From Actinomadura geliboluensis (GTDB lineage: Bacteria; Actinomycetota; Actinomycetes; Streptosporangiales; Streptosporangiaceae), in contig NZ_VCKZ01000007.1 in assembly GCF_005889745.1 (NCBI RefSeq), positions 1 through 57,802 of the forward strand: 57,802 nucleotides of DNA, given 5' to 3'. This document shows, in pieces, positions 1-7,866 of this stretch (positions are counted from its first letter, which is position 1; every line of letters begins with the position of its first letter). The notes below the pieces were generated by a model. That model was given only the letters and a program-made list of their open reading frames with translations, did no database searches and was not told the origin of the DNA. The translations under genes and the position numbers were made by a program.

Positions 1-2
1 CC

Positions 3-416
3 CCGCCGCCATCACCGGATGGGGTCGTCCCTGCGCTGGGTGGGACGGCCCTGGGGGAGGCTGAGGCGGCGCGGCGGGTGCTTATCCCCCCGGATGCACT
101 CGTCGCGCTGCCTCGGCCGTTCACCGCACGGCGGCACCTCAACCGGCTCGCGCGGACACTGCGGCGACGGGGCTGGACGGTTGACCGCCGGTACGCCGAG
201 ACCCGGCCCATACTGCGGGTCTTCTTCCCCGAGGCGCCGTGCCTGGGCGACAGCATCACCGTTGCGGCCGGGGACGGCGGCTGGTGGTACCGGTCCAGCA
301 CCGGCGAACTGCTCGCACCATGCGCGGATATCGACCTGGCCGTGTCGCGCGTGACGACAGCGCTGGACCGTTGGATCTCGGCCGCGGGCTCGTCCGGGGA
401 GACGGACGGGTCCTGA
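3..416 (+). CDS. Hypothetical protein, possibly 5'-truncated by the window edge
   Basis: I do not recognise this protein. The frame is open from the window edge. A GTG at 78 would give 112 residues, but no good ribosome binding site sits in front of it, so the true start may lie outside the window. The protein is Arg-rich in its first third and then has a mixed alpha/beta composition with a GWWYRSSTGELLAP stretch. Its TGA overlaps the ATG of the next small gene (ATGA), which indicates translational coupling. It lies just left of the AICE repressor and may belong to the element's cargo. The coding call rests on third-position GC and the coupled overlap only. Confidence 0.5.
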   Translation, partial: PPPSPDGVVPALGGTALGEAEAARRVLIPPDALVALPRPFTARRHLNRLARTLRRRGWTVDRRYAETRPILRVFFPEAPCLGDSITVAAGDGGWWYRSSTGELLAPCADIDLAVSRVTTALDRWISAAGSSGETDGS

Positions 417-601
417 TGGACGCCGGCGCGGCCCTGGAGGAGATCGCCGAAGACTTCGGCGTCCTGTGCTGGCTGGGGCCGTACACCCAGACGTATTGGG
501 CGCTGGTCCGCAGTAGGGACGGATGGCGCCTGGTTGAAGCGGTGTCAGTACGGGAGCTGGCCATGGCCATTACGCATCCTGACGGCTGGCCATGGCCTTG
601 A
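416..601 (+). CDS. Small hypothetical protein (61 aa)
   Basis: The ATG at 416 overlaps the TGA of the preceding gene (ATGA), which fixes the start. The product is a 61-residue acidic protein beginning MDAGAALEEIAEDFG and rich in Trp and Tyr. No family is recognised and no membrane segment is seen. The pairing with the upstream ORF suggests a two-gene unit within or next to the integrative element. The function is unknown. Confidence 0.5.
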   Translation: MDAGAALEEIAEDFGVLCWLGPYTQTYWALVRSRDGWRLVEAVSVRELAMAITHPDGWPWP

Positions 602-831
602 CGGCCGTGCGGTAGGCGGTCGGCGGGGCACAGTGGGCCCTACCGCGCGGTCGTCGCCAATCAAGTTAGGACGGAAAGGGCCGGGGCTGAGCGGTGCGCT
701 GAAGGGCAACAGGGTGGTCTGAATCCCTGCGTTGGCGTCGCGAGTCAGCGGTGCTGATTGCGGATGTGCTTCGTTTGGGGCGTGGTCCTACCCTCGGGCT
801 GCTGCCCCTGTGGACGGCAACGTGACTCGGA

Positions 832-1212
832 TTAGCTGTCCCTCGTTCGCTCGTCCAAGTCGTCAAGCCTGGCGCTCAGGCGGCGTAGTTGGCCCCGGAT
901 GTCCTGAAGTTGAGTGAAGAGGAGTCGGAACTCCTCGCTTCGCTCCGGCGGGGTCTCGCCGGCCTCTTGGGCGTCCGGGGTCGCGATGACGGTTGCGCCA
1001 CGGGCACCCTGCCGAGTGGTGACCAATCCCTCTTCGCGCAGGACGGCAATCGCGTTGCTGACGGTCATCCCTGAGACGCCGTACTGGTCGGCGAGTCTGG
1101 CACCTGGCGGCAGGGTCTCCCCCACCGGGTAGACGCCGGACGCGATGTCGCGGCGCAGGTCGTCAGCGATGCGCACGTACGGTTTGCGTCGGTCTACCGG
1201 GCCTTTTGCCAT
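832..1212 (-). CDS. GntR-family transcriptional regulator (KorSA-like)
   Basis: A 126-residue protein with an N-terminal winged helix-turn-helix of the GntR type at about residues 10-75. The typical features are PYVRIADDLRRDIASG, the recognition segment YGVSGMTVSNAIAVL, and the wing GLVTTRQGARGATV. The C-terminal part (about 85-126) is a short charged helix that could form a coiled coil, rather than a large effector domain. In AICEs such as pSAM2 a small GntR protein (KorSA) represses the transfer and replication genes. This gene is divergent from the transfer operon and faces two identical operator-like palindromes, so it probably represses both its own promoter and the operon promoter. Confidence 0.85.
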   Translation of the reverse strand: MAKGPVDRRKPYVRIADDLRRDIASGVYPVGETLPPGARLADQYGVSGMTVSNAIAVLREEGLVTTRQGARGATVIATPDAQEAGETPPERSEEFRLLFTQLQDIRGQLRRLSARLDDLDERTRDS

Positions 1213-1241
1213 GTCAGGCAGTCTACGCCTGGGCTAGGTCT

Positions 1242-1300
1242 CTAGGTACCTGCAGAAAATTTCGGTCTAACGCTTGACTCCGCGACTTACCTAGGTACCT
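1242..1300. promoter_or_regulatory. Two CTAGGTACCT operator copies in the repressor/transfer intergenic region
   Basis: The 10-bp sequence CTAGGTACCT, with palindromic core AGGTACCT, occurs exactly at 1242-1251 and again at 1291-1300, between the divergent GntR gene and the element's operon. A third related CTAG-rich stretch follows at about 1304-1315. Two identical palindromes in this position are best explained as binding sites for the adjacent GntR repressor. Confidence 0.65.
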
Positions 1301-1301
1301 T
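1274..1301 (+). promoter_or_regulatory. Putative promoter of the AICE operon
   Basis: TTGACT at 1274-1279 and TACCTT at 1296-1301 are separated by 16 bp and read toward the gene starting at 1341. The -10 hexamer overlaps the second CTAGGTACCT palindrome, so a bound repressor would block RNA polymerase. The assignment is from sequence inspection only. Confidence 0.45.
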
Positions 1302-1340
1302 GGTATCTAGCTAGCTTACTTCGAGCCCTGGAGGGGCTTC

Positions 1341-1736
1341 ATGCGCAACATCCCGGTGGACGTGTCGGCGCTGACGTTCGTGTGCGTGTCACCGCCGCGT
1401 CCCAAGCTGGTCAACCAGGACACGGGGGAGGTGAAGACCGACCGCAACGGTCAGACGGTGTTCACGGTGGGTCTGTCGGCCGCGGACGCGTCGGGGCGGG
1501 TGGACCTGCTGAACGTGGCGGTGGTCGGGGACCAGTCGGTGACGATCGGAGAGGTCGTGACGCCGGTCGGCCTCGTCGCGTTCCCGTGGGAGGCGGTGCT
1601 CGGGGGTGAGAAGCGGTGGGGTGTGGCCTACCGCGCCGACCGGATCGCGCCCGTCTCCTCGGTCGCCTCGCCCTCGCCCTCGTCGGCCTTCACGTCGGGG
1701 TCGTCGGACTCGTCCGCTCCGGCGGGCGTGGCCTGA
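1341..1736 (+). CDS. Conserved AICE hypothetical protein, first gene of the transfer operon
   Basis: A 131-residue protein starting at the ATG at 1341, preceded by GGAGGGG at about 1330. The first 105 residues are compact and beta-rich (IPVDVSALTFVCV, TVFTVGLSAADASGRVDLL). The C-terminal 25 residues are a low-complexity Ser/Pro/Ala tail. Proteins of this kind sit directly before the FtsK-like translocase in actinomycete integrative elements, but I know of no assigned function. A single-strand-binding or OB-like role would fit the beta content but is speculation. The gene leads the operon controlled by the GntR operators. Confidence 0.65.
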   Translation: MRNIPVDVSALTFVCVSPPRPKLVNQDTGEVKTDRNGQTVFTVGLSAADASGRVDLLNVAVVGDQSVTIGEVVTPVGLVAFPWEAVLGGEKRWGVAYRADRIAPVSSVASPSPSSAFTSGSSDSSAPAGVA

Positions 1737-1750
1737 ACGGCGGCCCGGTC

Positions 1751-3091
1751 ATGACTGACCTGCTCCTGATGCTCGGGGTCCTGGCCGCTGCGGCGGCCGG
1801 GCTCTGGGCCTGGCGCCGCTTTCACCCGGCCTCGTTCTGGTACGGCGTCGGCTTCCCGGCTCGGGCGGTGCTGGTGTACCTGACGTGGCATCACGTCGCC
1901 TCGGGCTGCAAGCTCACCCGTAACCGGCGGCGGCTCCGGCTCACCCTCGACGCCGTCCCGCTCGTCGGCCCGGCGTCCCGCAACGCCTCGACCGTGGTCG
2001 AGCAGAAGCGGCGGGTGCGGTGGGTCGACGTCGAGCGCGCTCCCCGCCTCGGCCTTCTGCGGCCGACGCGGCTCGGCTGGCGCATGCGGCTGCGCCTTCA
2101 CGATGGGCAGGTACCGGCGGACTACGAGAGGGCGGCGGAGGGGATCGCGCACGCCTGGCGCGTCCACTCGGTTCGGGTAGTCGATGTGCGGCCCGGATAC
2201 GTGACGCTGTGGGCGACGATGCGTGACCCGCTGGTCGACGTGGTCACCCAACCCGAAACCGGCGAACTGCTGACCGTGCGGCCGGGCAAGCTGGAGAACG
2301 GCCGTGACTGGCTGATCGACTTGCGCACGGTCCCGCACTGGCTCAACGCCGGGGCGACACAGTCGGGCAAGTCCAACCTGGCCAACGCGCTCATCAAGGG
2401 CCTGGCCCCGCAGCCGGTCGCCCTGGTCGGGTTCGACCTCAAGGGCGGGGTCGAGTTCACCCCGTACGCGCCTCGGTTGTCGGCGCTGGCCACCACACGC
2501 AAAGAGTCGGTCGACCTGCTGGCCGATCTGGTCGGCGAGGTCGAGAACCGCATGGCCACGTGCCGCGCGCACGGTGCCCGCAACGTGTGGACGCTCCCTG
2601 AACACCTGCGGCCCGTCCCTGTCGTGGTCCTGGTGGACGAGGTCGCAGAGCTGTTTCTGATGGCCGACAAGTCCGAGAAGGAGGAGGTATCGCGGACCGC
2701 GACCGCGCTGCTGCGGGTCGCCCAGCTCGGCCGGGCGTTCGCCGTCCACCTGATCGTGTGCGGGCAGCGCATCGGCTCCGACCTCGGCCCCGGCGTCACC
2801 GCCCTCCGAGCCCAGCTCTCCGGGCGGGTGTGCCACCGGGTCAACGACCCCGAAACCGCCAATATGACCCTCAGCGGCCTCGACCCGGCCGCCAGCGACA
2901 CCGCTCGTGCCATCCCCGCCGAGACTCCGGGGGTGTGCGTGGTCTCCGGGCAGGACGGCTCATGGCACCGTGCCCGCTCGGTCTACGTCCCCGAGAGCGA
3001 GGCCGAACACGCGGCGCGTGAGTACGCGCACCTGACCCCGGACTGGGACGCGCTGATCGGCTCAGTCCCCGCCGTCGACCCGGCCGCGTAA
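1751..3091 (+). CDS. FtsK/SpoIIIE-type DNA translocase, TraB/TraSA-like conjugation protein
   Basis: A 446-residue ATPase that in actinomycete conjugation moves double-stranded DNA between mycelial cells as a hexamer. I chose the ATG at 1751 because upstream in-frame codons run through the previous gene. An N-terminal hydrophobic segment (LLLMLGVLAAAAAGLWAW) anchors it in the membrane. Walker A is at about residues 201-208 (GATQSGKSN) and Walker B at about 291-302 (VVVLVDEVAELF), both in a typical FtsK motor. The C-terminal region has QLGRAFAVHLIVCGQR, consistent with the RecA-like fold. I see no separate gamma/winged-helix domain of the size found in chromosomal FtsK, which fits a plasmid/AICE transfer protein. 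Confidence 0.9.
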   Translation: MTDLLLMLGVLAAAAAGLWAWRRFHPASFWYGVGFPARAVLVYLTWHHVASGCKLTRNRRRLRLTLDAVPLVGPASRNASTVVEQKRRVRWVDVERAPRLGLLRPTRLGWRMRLRLHDGQVPADYERAAEGIAHAWRVHSVRVVDVRPGYVTLWATMRDPLVDVVTQPETGELLTVRPGKLENGRDWLIDLRTVPHWLNAGATQSGKSNLANALIKGLAPQPVALVGFDLKGGVEFTPYAPRLSALATTRKESVDLLADLVGEVENRMATCRAHGARNVWTLPEHLRPVPVVVLVDEVAELFLMADKSEKEEVSRTATALLRVAQLGRAFAVHLIVCGQRIGSDLGPGVTALRAQLSGRVCHRVNDPETANMTLSGLDPAASDTARAIPAETPGVCVVSGQDGSWHRARSVYVPESEAEHAAREYAHLTPDWDALIGSVPAVDPAA

Positions 3092-3202
3092 CCGGCCCTC
3101 CTCCGCTCCCTTCCCTCTCCCTTCCTTCGGCTCGGTGTGAGCCCTGATCGCGCCACGTCCCTACCCGACCCATGCCCGAAAACCCTCCCTGGAGGCTGCC
3201 CG

Positions 3203-3514
3203 ATGGTCGTCCGCGTCCGTGTTCTTCGTCCCCGTCCTCGTCCCCGGTTCAGCGTCGTCCCGTCCCCGTCCTCGCCGTCCGGCTCGTCGTCCTCGGGCTC
3301 GTCCCGGTCGTCGGTGGTGTCGTCCTGGGACGTGTGGCCAGTCGGAGTCGAGTGGGACGAGTTCCGCTCCCTGCACATCGCCCGCTGCCAGCGCTGCGCC
3401 GAGTCGTTCGCCTCCTCGTCCTGCGGCGAGGTCGATGACTGGGCCGACAGCCACCGGTGTGACGCCGAACTGGCCGCGCTGCTGGCCCTGGTCGACGTGC
3501 GGCGGGCGGCATGA
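3203..3514 (+). CDS. Small Cys/His-containing AICE protein
   Basis: I chose the ATG at 3203 because GGAGG lies 7 bp upstream (3191-3195). The product is 103 residues. It has a basic N-terminus, a Ser-rich linker (about residues 18-42), and a C-terminal part with CQRC, a further Cys and SHRC, which could bind one zinc ion. Its stop overlaps the start of the next gene (ATGA at 3511), so the two are co-translated. I do not recognise a named family. Small zinc-ribbon-like proteins are frequent companions of AICE translocases and replication genes. Confidence 0.65.
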   Translation: MVVRVRVLRPRPRPRFSVVPSPSSPSGSSSSGSSRSSVVSSWDVWPVGVEWDEFRSLHIARCQRCAESFASSSCGEVDDWADSHRCDAELAALLALVDVRRAA

Positions 3515-4362
3515 CCCGGCGCATCCTCGGCGCAGTCGCCGACTCCGGGCCGGTGGTGGTGCTCGCGGGCATCGCGGCGGCGGGCTCGTTCACCCACATC
3601 CGCGACACCGCCACCGAACACGGTCAACGCGGCTGGATGGCCTGGGCCATCGCGGTGTGCATCGACCTCACCTGCGTCATGGCGGCCGGAGAGCGACAGC
3701 GCGACAAGCGCACGGGACGCGACACCGGGCGGCTGTCGTGGCCGACCGTCGTCCTGGTCGGCGGGATCCTGCTGTCACTGGCCGCCAACCTCGCACAGGC
3801 CGACCCATCGGTCTGGGGCTGGATCACCGCGGGCACCCCGGCGGGCGCGTTCCTGGTCGCGGTGTCGATGCTGGAACGCCGCAAGGCCGGCCCTGGTTCG
3901 GCGGCCCGTCCTTCACCGGTCCCGGACTCCTTCGGCCGCCCGTCCCCGTCCTCGACGCCGACTCCGTCCTCGGCGGGCTCGTCCGTCCCATCCTCGTCCG
4001 CGTCGCCGTGGGTGGTGTGGGAGGACGAGCGGCCCACGGTCACCGCCGCCGTCCCGGCCGTCAAGCACCACACCACCGAGCGGGGCGAGGACGAGCAGGA
4101 CGGCCAGACCTCCATCCCCATCCCCGCCGAACGCTCCGCCTCGACGCCGTCCGCGTCGTCCTCGGCCGCGTCGCCCTCGTCGGGCTCGTCGGCTCCGGCC
4201 GGTCCGCTGGTCGACTTCGCCCGCCGCGTCGCTGCCGAACACGAAACCGAGCACGGGCGGCCCATCACCCGTGACGCGCTCCGCGCACGCCTCGGCGTCT
4301 CCAACCAGCTCGCCTCAGACCTGCTCCGCCAGCTCCGCACCGAAACCGCATCGCTCGCCTGA
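3511..4362 (+). CDS. DUF2637-type membrane protein (Spd-like spread protein)
   Basis: A 283-residue protein. Residues 1-125 contain about four hydrophobic helices (for example GPVVVLAGIAAAGSF, GWMAWAIAVCIDLTCVMAA, TVVLVGGILLSLAANLAQA) in the DUF2637 arrangement known from plasmid and AICE Spd/transfer proteins. A long Ser/Pro-rich linker follows, then a C-terminal helix-turn-helix-like segment (about 235-280, RPITRDALRARLGVSNQLASDLLRQL). DUF2637 proteins are thought to help intramycelial spread. The fusion to a DNA-binding-like tail suggests it may tether element DNA at the membrane, which is inference. Confidence 0.75.
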   Translation: MTRRILGAVADSGPVVVLAGIAAAGSFTHIRDTATEHGQRGWMAWAIAVCIDLTCVMAAGERQRDKRTGRDTGRLSWPTVVLVGGILLSLAANLAQADPSVWGWITAGTPAGAFLVAVSMLERRKAGPGSAARPSPVPDSFGRPSPSSTPTPSSAGSSVPSSSASPWVVWEDERPTVTAAVPAVKHHTTERGEDEQDGQTSIPIPAERSASTPSASSSAASPSSGSSAPAGPLVDFARRVAAEHETEHGRPITRDALRARLGVSNQLASDLLRQLRTETASLA

Positions 4363-4380
4363 CCGCTGGAGGAAACCGCA

Positions 4381-4593
4381 ATGACCACTCGCACGGACCA
4401 CGCCAACCCCACCACCTCGGCCGGCCAGCCGACCCCGATCGTGCCCGGCCACCTGTTCGCCCGTCACCCGCGACCGCTGCCCGTGCTCCTGGTGCTCGTC
4501 GTCGGGTGGGTGTGCGGGACGTGCGGCGGGGGCGGGGTCGCCTCCGACGGCTCCACCTGCCCCGACTGCAACGGCCACGGCCACACCATCTGA
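4381..4593 (+). CDS. Small protein with two CxxC motifs
   Basis: A 70-residue protein with a strong GGAGG at 4368-4372, 8 bp before the ATG. The middle part is hydrophobic (PLPVLLVLVVGWVC). The C-terminus holds CGTCGGGG and CPDCNGHG, resembling half of a DnaJ-type CxxCxGxG zinc-binding element. The function is unknown. It lies between the DUF2637 gene and a very small membrane protein in the same operon. Confidence 0.6.
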   Translation: MTTRTDHANPTTSAGQPTPIVPGHLFARHPRPLPVLLVLVVGWVCGTCGGGGVASDGSTCPDCNGHGHTI

Positions 4594-4605
4594 AGGGGAT
4601 CCGCC

Positions 4606-4761
4606 ATGTTCCTGCGCCGCTGCGCCTTCGCCGCCTTCTGGATCGTCCTGGGCCTGTTCCTGATCCGCCAGCCCGAGAACGCCGCACACGCCGTCCGCGC
4701 GATCGTCGGCGGCCTGGCGCTGGTCGCCGACGCCCTCGCGCGGTTCACCACCGCCTTCTAG
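4606..4761 (+). CDS. Very small membrane protein (51 aa)
   Basis: This frame runs from the ATG at 4606 to the TAG at 4759-4761, begins MFLRRCAFAAFWIVLGLFLI and ends ALARFTTAF. AAGGGGA at 4593-4599 acts as the ribosome binding site. One or two hydrophobic helices cover most of the protein. It starts 12 bp after the previous stop, inside the AICE operon. Its position and composition suggest a Spd-like accessory membrane protein; no homologue is recognised. Confidence 0.55.
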   Translation: MFLRRCAFAAFWIVLGLFLIRQPENAAHAVRAIVGGLALVADALARFTTAF

Positions 4762-4860
4762 ATCCCCGGCGTGGCCGCTGTCGCCGGCAAGCATCCGCGG
4801 CCACGCCGGGGTCGCCCCACCACCCGCAACCACCCGCACAGGCGAGGAGACCGCCCCATC

Positions 4861-6282
4861 ATGCCCGACCCGGCACCCGTCATAAGCGGACTTGCCGCAC
4901 GCGACATGGCCAACCGCTATAACCGGGCCGACTTCCGCGCCTGGGCACGCCGCGCACACTCCACCGGCGGTTGTGCTCAACCGGTCCACCTGCGCGGCCG
5001 CGTCACCCACCTCGACCCGCTGACCGGCGAGATCCTGCGCCACTACTCCACCGCGCGTGAGCCGGGCGGGGTGCTGCGGGTGGCCTGCAAGACCCGGCGG
5101 GCCTCGCGCTGTCCGGCGTGTGCAGAGGTCTACCGGGCCGACACCTACCAACTCGTCCGCGCCGGACTCGTCGGCGGGAAAGGCGTCCCGGACACCGTCA
5201 CGACGCATCCGGCGGCGTTCGTCACGCTCACCGCGCCCTCGTTCGGTCCCGTCCACTCCCGCCGTACCGGCAAGGGCGGAGGCGTGGTGGCCTGCCGTCC
5301 CCGGCGGGAGGGCGGGACGTGCCCGCATGGGCGGCCGGTCTCCTGCACCGTCCGCCACGCTGACGGGGACCCGCGACTCGGGCAGCCGATCTGCGGCGAC
5401 TGCTTCGACTACACGGGGGCGGTGCTGTGGAACGCGCACGCCCCGGAACTGTGGCGGCGGTTCACCCTGGCCTTCCGGCGCTACGTCGCGCGGTCGGCCG
5501 GGCTGCGGGTGTCCGACCTGCGGGACGTGCTCACGGTGTCGTTCGCCAAGGTCGCCGAGTACCAGCGGCGCGGCCTGGTCCACTTCCACGCCGTCATCCG
5601 CCTCGACGGACCCGGCGGCCCTGACAACCCTCCTCCCGCCTGGGCTTCCCTCGACCTGCTCAAGGCGGCCGTGGATCACGCGGCGGGCGCGGTCACCGTC
5701 TCGTCACCTGCTGCGGGCGACATCCCGGCGACAGAGCACGTGTGGGGATCGCAGATCGACGTTCGTCCGATCACCACCACGGGGGAACTGACCGATAGCG
5801 CGGTCGCGGGCTACATCGCCAAGTACGCCACCAAAGCCGCCGAATGCGTCGGCACCCTCGACCGCCGCATACGCCCCACCGACGACCTGGCCAACCTCCC
5901 CGTGAGCGGCCACGCGCGGCGGCTCATCGCCGAATGCCTGCGCCTGGGCGCGATCGAGGAATACGCCGGGCTGCGGCTGACCGAGTGGGCTCACATGCTC
6001 GGCTTCCGCGGCCACTTCTCTACCAAGTCCCGCCGCTACTCCACCACCCTCGGCGCGCTGCGTGCGGCGCGTATCGAGCACAACCAGCGCGAACACGACG
6101 ACATCACGACCGGTCGCCTGCCCTTCGATGACGACCAGGTCCTCGTGATTGCGCACTGGCGCTACCTCGGCCAAGGCATGACGCCTGGCGAAGCACTGCT
6201 CACCGCTGCCCTGACCGGCAAACCGCTGCCCCCACTTACCACCACCGATGAACGGAGTACCGCGTGCCCAAGCTCCTGCTGA
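4861..6282 (+). CDS. RepSA-type rolling-circle replication initiator of the AICE
   Basis: A 473-residue protein. I chose the ATG at 4861, preceded by AGGCGAGGAGA, over an in-frame GTG at 4771 whose extension is only low-complexity Arg/Pro sequence. Cys-rich elements (CKTRRASRCPAC, and a later CPHG/CGDCFD pair) suggest zinc binding. The Rep catalytic motifs are visible: FVTLTAPSFG at about residue 120, the HUH-like HFHAVIRLDGP at about 241, and GYIAKYATKAAE at about 317 supplying the nicking tyrosine. RepSA nicks its own origin and supports the replicative circular phase after excision. The origin is often in or beside the rep gene; I could not place it. Confidence 0.88.
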   Translation: MPDPAPVISGLAARDMANRYNRADFRAWARRAHSTGGCAQPVHLRGRVTHLDPLTGEILRHYSTAREPGGVLRVACKTRRASRCPACAEVYRADTYQLVRAGLVGGKGVPDTVTTHPAAFVTLTAPSFGPVHSRRTGKGGGVVACRPRREGGTCPHGRPVSCTVRHADGDPRLGQPICGDCFDYTGAVLWNAHAPELWRRFTLAFRRYVARSAGLRVSDLRDVLTVSFAKVAEYQRRGLVHFHAVIRLDGPGGPDNPPPAWASLDLLKAAVDHAAGAVTVSSPAAGDIPATEHVWGSQIDVRPITTTGELTDSAVAGYIAKYATKAAECVGTLDRRIRPTDDLANLPVSGHARRLIAECLRLGAIEEYAGLRLTEWAHMLGFRGHFSTKSRRYSTTLGALRAARIEHNQREHDDITTGRLPFDDDQVLVIAHWRYLGQGMTPGEALLTAALTGKPLPPLTTTDERSTACPSSC

Positions 6283-6443
6283 CCGTTCCCGAAGCAGCCA
6301 AAGCCTTGGCCATCTCGCGCAGCAAGCTCTACGAGCTTCTCGCCTCCGGCTCGCTGCGCTCAGTCCGCATCGATGGCTCTCGCCGCATCCCGCTCAACGC
6401 CCTCAACGACTACATCAACACCCTCATGGAAGAGGCCGCCTGA
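6264..6443 (+). CDS. xis: Excisionase (Xis), MerR-like helix-turn-helix
   Basis: A 59-residue protein starting at the GTG at 6264, within the last 19 bases of rep, so translation is coupled. It is almost entirely one helix-turn-helix of the excisionase type: LLTVPEAAKALAISRSKLYELLASGSLRSVRIDGSRRIP, which breaks into a helix pair followed by a small wing. The TGA overlaps the integrase ATG (ATGA). Xis directs the integrase toward excision, giving the rep-xis-int order typical of pSAM2-like elements. Confidence 0.88.
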   Translation: MPKLLLTVPEAAKALAISRSKLYELLASGSLRSVRIDGSRRIPLNALNDYINTLMEEAA

Positions 6444-7720
6444 TGACCGACTCCGCCGACAGCGGCAAGCCACGCCTGCCTTCCAAAGCCATGCCGAGTA
6501 GTAGAGGCAAGACGAGCAAGAGCCGGCCCAAGCTGCGCGATGGAGTGATGAAGCGCGGCAATACTTGGTCCTATGTCATCCGGGTGACCGACCCCGAAAC
6601 TGGCGTCTCAAAACCCAAGTGGGTCGGCGGGTTCGTCACCGAGGACGCTGCGAAGGAGGCGCGCGACGAAGCACGGGTCAAAGCGCGGCGCGGCGAGTAC
6701 ATCGACCGCAACGCCATCACCGTGGCCGAGTACCTGGACGAATGGCTCGACGCTCACGCCGTCGAGATCAAGCCCAAGACCCTCGCCGACTACCGGCACC
6801 TGATCGACCGACACGTCAAGCCGAACATCGGCGGCCTGCGGCTCCAAGCCGTCCGCCCCGGCCAGATCACCAAGCTCTACCGCGACCTCGTCACCACCGG
6901 CGGACGGCACGGCACGGGGCTCTCGCCTCGGACTGTCGCCTACGTTCACGCCGTGCTTCGTAAGGCGTTTGGCGACGCCCTCCTGGTCGACCAGGTCATC
7001 CCGTCCAACCCGGTCGAGCGCGCTAAACGGCCCCGGATGCGTTCTGCCGAGCCCGGCGAGGTCTGGACGCCTGCGATGCTGCGGGCCTTCCTCAAGGTCG
7101 CCGAAACACACCGGCTCTCCGCCTTCTTCCACTTGGCGGCGTACACCGGTGCCCGGCGTGGGGAGCTGCTCCACCTGCGGTGGCGTGATGTCGACCTGGA
7201 CGGCGCGTCCATGCAGATCAAGGGCTCGGCGTCGTTCATCGCCGGCGAGCGCATCGAGGGCACGACCAAGAGCGGCCGGTCCCGCACGGTCAGCCTCGAC
7301 GCCGGGACGGTCGACGTCCTCAAGGCCCATCGCAAGCGCCAGCTCGCCGACAAGCTCAAGCTCGGCAAGTCCTGGAAGGGCGCCGACAAGGAGGCGGACG
7401 GCTACGTCTTCGCCACCGGATGGGGCGACCCCGTCCACCCCGACACCGTCTCGTCCCTCATGACGTCCCTGATCAAGCTCCACAACACACCCACGGACGG
7501 GACGTCACCGGCTGAGCCGCTCCCACACGCGCGGCTTCACGACCTCCGCCACATCCACGCGACGACCCTCCTCCTGGCGGGTGTCCCCGTCCACGTCGTG
7601 GCCGCTCGACTCGGCCACGCTGACCCGTCCATCACGCTTCGGGTCTACGCACACGTCGTCAATCAGCAGCTCGTGGAGGCAGCCGAGATCTTCGCCAAGC
7701 GAGTGGAGGACGCCGCCTAG
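6443..7720 (+). CDS. int: Tyrosine site-specific integrase of the AICE
   Basis: A 425-residue tyrosine recombinase. I chose the ATG at 6443 because it overlaps the xis stop. The N-terminal arm-binding domain (about 35-95) is followed by a SAM-like core-binding domain (about 100-200, ITVAEYLDEWLDAH). The catalytic domain carries Arg at about 238 (TGARRGELLHLRW), the HDLRH box at 366-370, LGH at 390-392 and the nucleophile Tyr at about 402 (RVYAHV). All key residues are intact. The gene ends 73 bp from the 3' end of a tRNA-Arg gene, the expected attachment site, so the element is probably still excision-competent if its other end is intact. Confidence 0.93.
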   Translation: MTDSADSGKPRLPSKAMPSSRGKTSKSRPKLRDGVMKRGNTWSYVIRVTDPETGVSKPKWVGGFVTEDAAKEARDEARVKARRGEYIDRNAITVAEYLDEWLDAHAVEIKPKTLADYRHLIDRHVKPNIGGLRLQAVRPGQITKLYRDLVTTGGRHGTGLSPRTVAYVHAVLRKAFGDALLVDQVIPSNPVERAKRPRMRSAEPGEVWTPAMLRAFLKVAETHRLSAFFHLAAYTGARRGELLHLRWRDVDLDGASMQIKGSASFIAGERIEGTTKSGRSRTVSLDAGTVDVLKAHRKRQLADKLKLGKSWKGADKEADGYVFATGWGDPVHPDTVSSLMTSLIKLHNTPTDGTSPAEPLPHARLHDLRHIHATTLLLAGVPVHVVAARLGHADPSITLRVYAHVVNQQLVEAAEIFAKRVEDAA

Positions 7721-7732
7721 ATCAGATGCCCT

Positions 7733-7752
7733 GTTAGCAAGACCGTTAGCAA
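7733..7752 (+). repeat. Direct repeat GTTAGCAA x2 next to the attachment site
   Basis: GTTAGCAA occurs at 7733-7740 and 7745-7752, 12 bp apart, between the int stop and the tRNA-Arg 3' end. Short phased direct repeats here often serve as integrase or Xis arm sites. This is position-based inference. Confidence 0.35.
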
Positions 7753-7785
7753 AAGCCCCCTTGCGGAAGATCGCAAGGGGGCTTT
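7752..7785. terminator. Bidirectional intrinsic terminator between int and tRNA-Arg
   Basis: A perfect 14-bp stem (AAAGCCCCCTTGCG at 7752-7765 with CGCAAGGGGGCTTT at 7772-7785) encloses a 6-base loop. A residues precede and T residues follow the GC-rich core, so it can terminate both the AICE operon and the oppositely oriented tRNA-Arg transcript. Confidence 0.8.
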
Positions 7786-7793
7786 GACCTGGG

Positions 7794-7866
7794 CGCACCC
7801 GAAGGGATTCGAACCCCTAACCTTCTGATCCGTAGTCAGATGCTCTATCCGTTGAGCTACGGGTGC
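7794..7866 (-). tRNA. tRNA-Arg (anticodon ACG), AICE attachment gene
   Basis: Read on the minus strand, the acceptor stem GCACCCG (7866-7860) pairs with CGGGTGC (7801-7795). The anticodon stem-loop TCTGA-CTACGGA-TCAGA carries ACG, and the T arm contains GGTTCGAATCC. The encoded 3' end continues G-CCC rather than CCA, so CCA is probably added post-transcriptionally. The 3' end faces the integrase gene, the usual arrangement at the right junction of an element integrated in a tRNA gene. Confidence 0.93.

Noticed and set aside
1-1340. Left attachment site of the AICE
   Set aside because: I looked for the tRNA-Arg 3' sequence (GGGATTCGAACCCC region) here and found no copy.
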